DNA from: an uncultured Granulosicoccaceae bacterium | Lineage (GTDB): Bacteria > Pseudomonadota > Gammaproteobacteria > JABXHR01 | Reading direction: 5' to 3' | Length of the DNA: 10,643 bases | Assembly (NCBI GenBank): GCA_937921805.1 | Contig: CAKZUS010000054.1 | Span: 1-10,643, forward strand | Part shown: positions 5,982 through 10,643 of the stretch, piece by piece | Numbering within the stretch: position 1 is the first letter of the stretch | Layout of the letters: each line of letters opens with the position of its first letter | Notes under the pieces: model-generated | Seen by the model: the letters and a program-made list of their open reading frames with translations, nothing else | What the model was told of the DNA's origin: nothing | The model's database searches: none | Program-made: the position numbers and the translations under genes

Positions 5982-7054
5982 CGACTGATAACGTAATTGA
6001 TATCTCTCCTCCTGCGCCGGCGCAACCGGCGCAAGATGTGGGCCTCGGGCTGACGCTCTCGCGGGCGCGGCAAGAACAAGATATGAGTGTCGAGCACGTG
6101 GCTCGACAAATGAATTTGCCCGCCAAAGCGATTGTGGCGCTAGAGACCGAAGCTTTCGACGTGCTGCCAGAGCCTGCGTTTGTGCGGGGATATTTGCGCT
6201 CGTATTGCCGGCTTCTCGGGATAGAAGAACAGCCTGTCGTAGACAAATACCAACGCCAGGGTTTTCGTGACCCCGACCTGGTGACGCCAGAGAACGAGCC
6301 CAAGAACACCAACTCTGGTGCCTTAACGCGCTGGATGACGGTGTTGCTGCTACTGATCGTGCTCGGCCTGTCAGGCTTCTGGTGGGTCAGTCGCGATGGC
6401 GGTGTGCCCGAAGCTCCCGATGTGTCGGCGGCGCCCGCGACAGAAGAAACAACACCGGCGGCAACAGCGATTGACAGCAGCGAGCAGCTAGCGCAGGAAC
6501 TGGCGGAAAGCGTACGCTCGCAGCTCAACGAACTAGAGCTACTCACGCCCCAGCCCAGCGCGGCTGCCGCATCAACTACCACGAGCGCTGCAGCGTCGCC
6601 TGACCCCATATCACAGCCCATATCACAGCCCGTTTCAGGGACGGCCTCAGGGAGTATCTCAGGGACCGCTTCAGGGCCAGAGGCTGTGCCTGTTGGTCTG
6701 TCTGCTGCAGCTACCACTACAACTGCCTCGACTGCTGCGCCCAGTGCCTCGCCCAGTGCGATTGAGATTGCCGAGTCATTGAATGCAAGCTCTAATGCGG
6801 ATAGCTTAGTGCTGGTCTCTAGCGCCCAGTCGTGGGCGGAGGTGCGCGATGATGCGGGCGAGCGCTTGCTGTTCGATATGCTAGAGCCGGGGGCCTCAGT
6901 GCGCCTGGAAGGAACAGCGCCGTTTAAGGTTTTCTTGGGCAATGCGCCCGATGTGTCGATCACCGTCAATGGGGCGGCGATTCAAGAGCCTGAATACAAC
7001 CGCACTCGTCGTACGGCACGCTTTGTTGTGCGTGCCGACGGCAGTACGCAATAA
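5978..7054 (+). CDS. rodZ: Cytoskeletal/cell-shape protein RodZ
   Basis: Bitopic inner-membrane protein that links MreB filaments to the elongation machinery and helps keep rod shape. It is 358 aa, and its ATG overlaps the pilF stop (ATGA). Seen: a cytoplasmic HTH/XRE-like domain (about 21-95; LTLSRARQEQDMSVEHVA, LPEPAFVRGYLRSYCRLLG), a linker, one transmembrane helix (about 117-137), a long Ser/Ala/Thr/Pro-rich periplasmic linker (about 140-265), and a C-terminal beta domain (about 275-352; the SWAEVRDDAGERLLF...VFLGNAPDVSITVNG pattern of DUF4115). The linker holds a 12-bp tandem repeat coding PISQ PISQ PVSG TASG SISG TASG (res. 210-233). Codons 12-19 contain a short inverted repeat close to the start. 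In Pseudomonas the next gene would be ispG; here hisS follows after 21 bases. Confidence 0.95.
   Translation: MTTDNVIDISPPAPAQPAQDVGLGLTLSRARQEQDMSVEHVARQMNLPAKAIVALETEAFDVLPEPAFVRGYLRSYCRLLGIEEQPVVDKYQRQGFRDPDLVTPENEPKNTNSGALTRWMTVLLLLIVLGLSGFWWVSRDGGVPEAPDVSAAPATEETTPAATAIDSSEQLAQELAESVRSQLNELELLTPQPSAAAASTTTSAAASPDPISQPISQPVSGTASGSISGTASGPEAVPVGLSAAATTTTASTAAPSASPSAIEIAESLNASSNADSLVLVSSAQSWAEVRDDAGERLLFDMLEPGASVRLEGTAPFKVFLGNAPDVSITVNGAAIQEPEYNRTRRTARFVVRADGSTQ
6013..6033. repeat. Inverted and direct repeat near the rodZ start
   Basis: TGCGCCGG (6013-6020) and CCGGCGCA (6026-6033) form a perfect 8-bp inverted repeat with a 5-base loop. The same stretch contains two direct copies of CCGGCGCAA (6017-6025, 6026-6034) coding Pro-Ala-Gln twice. 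It could form a stable GC-rich mRNA hairpin about 35 bases into the gene, or just reflect a duplicated PAQ unit. Confidence 0.6.
6605..6676 (+). repeat. Six 12-bp in-frame repeats in the rodZ periplasmic linker
   Basis: Six consecutive 12-base units. Two are identical (CCCATATCACAG), then come CCCGTTTCAGGG, ACGGCCTCAGGG, AGTATCTCAGGG and ACCGCTTCAGGG. All keep a central TCA Ser codon and so encode XXS(Q/G) tetrapeptides. Because the unit is a multiple of 3, copy-number change would keep the frame. Confidence 0.9.
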
Positions 7055-7075
7055 CGCCGAACAGGGAGAGAAGCG

Positions 7076-8344
7076 ATGAGTGAAGCGATGCAGCGCGTAC
7101 GGGGAATGCGCGATATCTTGCCCGAAGAGACCGTCAAGTGGCAGCGTCTAGAGGCGCTGACGCTGGCCCTGATGGCGCGCTACGGCTATGGCGAGATCCG
7201 CACGCCAGTGCTGGAGAAGCTGGCTTTGTTTACGCGCGGTATCGGCGAGGCGACTGACGTTGTCGAAAAAGAAATGTACGCCTTTGAAGACCGCAATGGC
7301 GACATGCTGGCACTGCGTCCCGAAAACACCGCCGGTAGCGTGCGCGCAGCACTCAATGCGGGCTTAGCGGGCGTGCAGCGGGTGTGGTACATGGGGCCGC
7401 AGTTTCGCCACGAGCGCCCACAGCGTGGCCGCTATCGGCAGTTTCACCAAATTGGTGCCGAAGCCTGGGGCATGGCTGGCCCCGAAATCGAAGCCGAGCT
7501 GATTCTCTTGTGTGCAGCGTTTTGGCGCGAGCTGGGCTTGGCGGCAGACGAGGTGCAACTAGAGATCAATACCCTCGGTACGCCCGAAGATCGCGCGGCG
7601 CACCGCACGGCATTGATTGCGTATTTCCGTGAGCACCTAGCGGAGCTGGACGAGGATGCGACGCGTCGGCTCGACAGTAACCCGCTGCGCATTCTCGATA
7701 CCAAAAACCCCGCGATGCAAGACCTTGTGATTGCCGCGCCGCGTTTGTCCGAATATTTGTGTGAGGCCTCGCAGCAGCACTTTGCACAACTGCAAGCCTT
7801 ACTCGACGCAGCCGGGCAGCCCTACGTCATCAATCATCGCTTAGTGCGCGGCTTGGACTACTATCGCCACTGCGTGTTCGAATGGACTACGACGCGCTTG
7901 GGCGCGCAAGGTACCATTTGTGGCGGAGGGCGCTATGACGGCTTGGTCGAACAGATCGGCGGTAAGCCCAATCCTGGCGTGGGCTTTGCCATGGGTGTTG
8001 AACGTCTGCTCGAACTCGCTGCAGAGCGTCTCGACGGCGCTGAACCTCCGCATCTCTACGTGGTCAATGCAGGGGAGGCGGCGGCTCGCAATGCGCTGCG
8101 TCTGAGCGAGACGATTCGGCAGCAACTCCCGCACCTGCGCTGCGTGGTGGACTGCAGCGGCACGGGTCTGAAGAGTCAATTTAAGCGCGCCGATAAATCC
8201 GGCGCAGCGCTAGCGCTCGTGCTAGCTGAGCAAGAAGCACAAACCGGGCAGGTCGGCATTAAGCCGCTGCGCGGCGATGGCGAGCAGATTGTGCTCGCCC
8301 AAGATGAACTCATCGATGACCTGCGTCAGCGTTGGTCGCAATAA
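7076..8344 (+). CDS. hisS: Histidine--tRNA ligase
   Basis: Class II aminoacyl-tRNA synthetase charging tRNA-His; a cytosolic dimer. It is 422 aa, like E. coli (424). The start at ATG 7076 is supported by GGGAGAG at 7064-7070. Seen: N-terminal RGMRDILPEE (9-18), the RPENTAGSVRA histidine/ATP-site loop (81-91), motif 2 GPQFRHERPQRGRYRQFHQIG (107-127) with Arg111, the HisA motif RGLDYY (258-263) with catalytic Arg258, ICGGGRYDGL (281-290), motif 3 GFAMGVERL (303-311), and the C-terminal anticodon-binding domain (about 325-420; DCSGTGLKSQFKRADKSGA). Asn84 stands where E. coli has Gly in the PEGTA loop, a mild variation. It follows rodZ directly with no ispG between them. Confidence 0.98.
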   Translation: MSEAMQRVRGMRDILPEETVKWQRLEALTLALMARYGYGEIRTPVLEKLALFTRGIGEATDVVEKEMYAFEDRNGDMLALRPENTAGSVRAALNAGLAGVQRVWYMGPQFRHERPQRGRYRQFHQIGAEAWGMAGPEIEAELILLCAAFWRELGLAADEVQLEINTLGTPEDRAAHRTALIAYFREHLAELDEDATRRLDSNPLRILDTKNPAMQDLVIAAPRLSEYLCEASQQHFAQLQALLDAAGQPYVINHRLVRGLDYYRHCVFEWTTTRLGAQGTICGGGRYDGLVEQIGGKPNPGVGFAMGVERLLELAAERLDGAEPPHLYVVNAGEAAARNALRLSETIRQQLPHLRCVVDCSGTGLKSQFKRADKSGAALALVLAEQEAQTGQVGIKPLRGDGEQIVLAQDELIDDLRQRWSQ

Positions 8345-8377
8345 ACTCCGCACTTACATTTTCCAAGGAGCGCCGAG

Positions 8378-9001
8378 ATGGCAGGCGAATACGAAACAGA
8401 AGAACAACAAGTTGAAGCACTCAAGGCGTGGTGGCGCAACAATGGCTCAGCCATTGGCGTGGGCGTCGTGCTGGGGCTGGCCGCGATATTCGGCTGGCGC
8501 TACTGGGAGAGTAGTCAGCTTGCCAATGCGCAAGACGCGTCGCGCCAGTTTTATGAGCTGAGCCAGCTAGAGGGCGAGCAGGTATTCGAGGCCGCTGCGG
8601 CGCTGCGTGCCGCCCATGGTGATTCTGCCTACGCTGTTGGCGCGGCGACGGTGGCGGCCAAAAACTATATTGACGCTGGCAATTTAGACAAGGCGATAGA
8701 AGAATTACGCTGGGCGCTGGACAACGCTCCCGATACGTACTGGGAGCATGTGTTGCGCATTCGTCTGGCACGCGTACTGCTCGCCGATGCGCAGACCAGC
8801 GAAGTGCTGCAAGTGCTCGATGGCAATACGATGGCGAGTTTTGTCGCCATGACGCAAGAGCTGCGCGGTGATGCGTTGCTGGCCCAAGGCGATACAGCGG
8901 GCGCCCGAGCGGCCTATGGCGAAGCGCGCGATAGCGACTCTGTCGGCTTTGATACTCGTCTGCTGGATATGAAATATTACGATCTTGAGTCGCAGTCATG
9001 A
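8378..9001 (+). CDS. yfgM: Periplasmic chaperone-network / ancillary SecYEG translocon protein YfgM
   Basis: Single-pass inner-membrane protein. In E. coli, YfgM associates with SecYEG and PpiD and is part of the periplasmic chaperone network. It is 207 aa, near the E. coli length (206). Start ATG 8378 has a strong AAGGAG at 8365-8370. Seen: a short acidic cytoplasmic N-terminus with the family start YETEEQQVEALKAWWRNNG (5-23), one transmembrane helix (about 24-42), then a periplasmic TPR-like domain: an AASRQFYELSQL-type helix, GAATVAAKNYIDAGNLDKAIEEL (88-110), HVLRIRLARVLL (124-135), and QELRGDALLAQGDTAGARAAY (160-180). The stop overlaps the bamB start (ATGA). The position between hisS and bamB is the same as in E. 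coli and Pseudomonas. Confidence 0.95.
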   Translation: MAGEYETEEQQVEALKAWWRNNGSAIGVGVVLGLAAIFGWRYWESSQLANAQDASRQFYELSQLEGEQVFEAAAALRAAHGDSAYAVGAATVAAKNYIDAGNLDKAIEELRWALDNAPDTYWEHVLRIRLARVLLADAQTSEVLQVLDGNTMASFVAMTQELRGDALLAQGDTAGARAAYGEARDSDSVGFDTRLLDMKYYDLESQS

Positions 9002-10164
9002 GCGACGCGATAGGCCAGGTAGCCCCGTTGAGGGGCAAGCTAGGCCGCATTGTTAGCATCAGTGTCGTGCTGGGGGTTCTGGGAGCGGCCTGTTCCTCGC
9101 AGCCCATCCGTCCGCCCTCGCCGCTGCCCGTCGTCACGGCGCCGGTGTCGTCGGTCGCCTATCAGCAGCGCATTGGTGAAAAGGCGGAGGCCTATTCTGG
9201 GCGCTTTGATGCCGCAGAGCACCAAGACTTGCTGTATGTTGCGCACCCTGATGGCACGCTGAGCGCAGTAGAGCGCTTCAGCGGGGCGCTTCGTTGGCAG
9301 CGACTGCTTGAGCCACTGAGCGCTGGTGTGGCCTATGACGCTGACTTGTTGTGGGTGGTGAGCCGCGCGGGTGAGCTCTTAGCGTTGCGCGCGGACGATG
9401 GCGAGCTGGCCTGGAAACAAGCTCTACCCTCTGCCGTGAATACGCCTCCGACTGCGCGTTTTGGTACCGTGATGGTCTACGGCGTCGATGGGTCTGTGGC
9501 CTTGTATGAAGCCGATTCTGGCAAACGTCGCTGGGCTACTCAGGCCGAGCAGCCAACGCTGACTGAGAACGCGACCTCACGCCCGGTCTTAGTCCCTGGC
9601 GGGGCGATACTGGGCCTTGCCAACGGCCGTGTAGCGGCGCTGCGCAGCGATACGGGCGCACCATTGTGGGAAGCCGAGGTCGATGAGCGCAGCGATGGCT
9701 CGCTCTCGCAGAGCCTGCGCGACGTCGATGGCGATATTGCCCTGGATGACGACTATGTGTACGCCGGCAGTGTCTCTGGACGCACGATTTCTATTGACCC
9801 GGCCAACGGTCAAGCACGCTGGCGTTCGCAGCTAGGCGTGCGCGGTGGCATGGCGATTTTTGACGAGGCACTCGTGGGTGTCGATGGCGATGATCATGTG
9901 TTCGCGCTGCGTCGTGCCGATGGCTCTTTGCTGTGGCGTCAAGACGCGTTGCGCTTTAGAAAGTTGACCAAACCCGTGATCCTTGGGGAACTGCTGGTCG
10001 TGGGCGATGCTGAGGGCTATGTGCACCGTCTCTCGCTGACAGATGGACGATTGGTCGGGCAACAGCGCCTGAGCAAGGCCGGCTTTGCTGGTGCGCCAGT
10101 GGTGACGCCCGATGGCATCTATTTTCAATCCTGGGACGGCGTACTTACACGCCTTGAGCCATAA
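8998..10164 (+). CDS. bamB: Outer-membrane protein assembly factor BamB (lipoprotein)
   Basis: Beta-propeller lipoprotein of the BAM complex that helps BamA insert outer-membrane proteins. It is 388 aa. The ATG at 8998 overlaps the yfgM stop; no ATG, GTG or TTG nearer the signal peptide looks better. Seen: a signal sequence with hydrophobic core ISVVLGVLGAA and lipid-attachment Cys32 (GAAC, with Gly rather than Leu at -3, allowed but not typical); Ser at +2 suits the outer membrane. Then come PQQ-like beta-propeller blades with the recurring D/S-G-x-x-x-W pattern: ERFSGALRWQ, RADDGELAWKQ, EADSGKRRWAT, RSDTGAPLWE, DPANGQARWRS, RRADGSLLWRQ and LTDGRLVGQ. It is about as long as E. coli BamB (392). 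der starts with no gap after its stop. Confidence 0.95.
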   Translation: MSDAIGQVAPLRGKLGRIVSISVVLGVLGAACSSQPIRPPSPLPVVTAPVSSVAYQQRIGEKAEAYSGRFDAAEHQDLLYVAHPDGTLSAVERFSGALRWQRLLEPLSAGVAYDADLLWVVSRAGELLALRADDGELAWKQALPSAVNTPPTARFGTVMVYGVDGSVALYEADSGKRRWATQAEQPTLTENATSRPVLVPGGAILGLANGRVAALRSDTGAPLWEAEVDERSDGSLSQSLRDVDGDIALDDDYVYAGSVSGRTISIDPANGQARWRSQLGVRGGMAIFDEALVGVDGDDHVFALRRADGSLLWRQDALRFRKLTKPVILGELLVVGDAEGYVHRLSLTDGRLVGQQRLSKAGFAGAPVVTPDGIYFQSWDGVLTRLEP

Positions 10165-10643
10165 ATGCCCGCAGTTATTGCCTTATTGGGCCGACCTAAT
10201 GTCGGTAAATCGACGCTATTTAATAAGCTCACCCGCCGCCGCGACGCGATTGTCGCGGATTTCCCCGGCCTCACCCGCGACCGTAAGTACGGTCGCGTTT
10301 ACGCAGACGGGCACGACTATATCGTGATCGACACCGGGGGCTTGGTCGATATTGACAACCCCTTGGCCGAGCAAATGTCCGAGCAAACCTGGGTGGCGGT
10401 CGATGAGGCCGACTTGGTGTTGCTGATGGTCGATGCGCGCGTGGGCGTGACGCCGGGCGATGAGATGATCTCCGCTGAGCTGCGCCGCCGCAATCGCGAT
10501 GCCTTGCTGGTAATGAACAAAATCGATGGAGTGGATGCCGAGGCAGCGGCCTTTGACTTTCACTCTATGGGTTTGGGCGAGCCACTGCCCATTGCCGCCT
10601 CGCACAGTCGCGGTCTGAAGAACATGATGGAGGCCTGCCATCA
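10165..10643 (+). CDS. der: Ribosome-associated GTPase Der (EngA), N-terminal part (cut by window edge)
   Basis: Essential GTPase with two tandem G domains, needed for 50S ribosomal subunit maturation. The first 159 codons are present, starting at ATG 10165 immediately after the bamB TAA. The first G domain is visible: G1 GRPNVGKST (9-17), G2 Thr37 in PGLTRDR, G3 DTGG (56-59), G4 NKID (118-121), and a G5-like SHSRG (146-150), where SA is usual in G5. The second G domain and the KH-like C-terminus lie outside the window. bamB-der adjacency is widely conserved in Gammaproteobacteria. Confidence 0.97.
   Translation, partial: MPAVIALLGRPNVGKSTLFNKLTRRRDAIVADFPGLTRDRKYGRVYADGHDYIVIDTGGLVDIDNPLAEQMSEQTWVAVDEADLVLLMVDARVGVTPGDEMISAELRRRNRDALLVMNKIDGVDAEAAAFDFHSMGLGEPLPIAASHSRGLKNMMEACH

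Noticed and set aside
6605..6676. CRISPR-like array
   Set aside because: The units are only 12 bases, contiguous without spacers, and in frame inside rodZ.
5956..6969. Long open frame on the minus strand opposite rodZ (337 codons)
   Set aside because: It is the antisense of the Ser/Ala-rich RodZ linker, with low-complexity translation and no recognisable domain. RodZ on the plus strand has clear domains.
7316..7350. HisS loop variant PENTA instead of PEGTA as a sign of a HisZ-type paralogue
   Set aside because: All catalytic motifs, the HisA motif and the anticodon-binding domain are present and the gene is in the hisS position, so it is a true synthetase.

Overview
The window is a dense stretch of chromosomal housekeeping genes from a gammaproteobacterium with moderately high GC. 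The gene order suhB< >trmJ-cysE-[cysteine desulfurase - IscU-like]-ndk-rlmN-pilF/pilW-rodZ-hisS-yfgM-bamB-der matches, from memory, the order in Pseudomonas (suhB, trmJ, cysE, the isc operon, ndk, rlmN, pilF, rodZ, ispG, hisS, yfgM, bamB, der). The PilF lipoprotein and the short GIEIHP-type serine acetyltransferase also point to a Pseudomonas/Cellvibrio-like lineage rather than an enteric one. I cannot name the genus. I see no tRNA, rRNA, insertion sequence, phage gene or CRISPR array.

Layout: (1) Bases 1-453 hold the 5' part of suhB on the minus strand, cut off by the window edge. A 48-base divergent spacer separates it from trmJ. (2) From 502 to the right end every gene is on the plus strand. 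trmJ is followed by cysE, which overlaps a group I cysteine desulfurase by 22 bases. A small protein follows that I read as a shortened, divergent IscU-type scaffold. (3) After a 79-base gap with a perfect 7-bp dyad comes ndk, then rlmN, pilF, rodZ, hisS, yfgM, bamB and the first GTPase domain of der. These genes are packed with small gaps or 1-4 base stop/start overlaps, so they are probably co-transcribed.

How the genes work together: cysE makes O-acetylserine for cysteine synthesis and the next gene removes sulfur from cysteine, so sulfur supply and sulfur use are translationally adjacent. TrmJ, RlmN and HisS act on tRNA or rRNA, and Der acts on 50S assembly. PilF, RodZ, YfgM and BamB work in the cell envelope (pilus secretin, cell shape, periplasmic chaperone network, outer-membrane protein assembly).

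Most notable: where Pseudomonas carries iscR-iscS-iscU-iscA-hscB-hscA-fdx-iscX, this genome has only two genes. One is a desulfurase that lacks the IscS C-terminal IscU-docking tail. The other is an IscU-like protein with an internal deletion that seems to have lost two of the three cluster-binding cysteines and the active-site Asp. ispG, another Fe-S enzyme gene, is also missing from its usual place between rodZ and hisS. This looks like a decayed or re-purposed ISC locus, probably in a genome that makes its clusters by another route such as SUF; that last step is inference.
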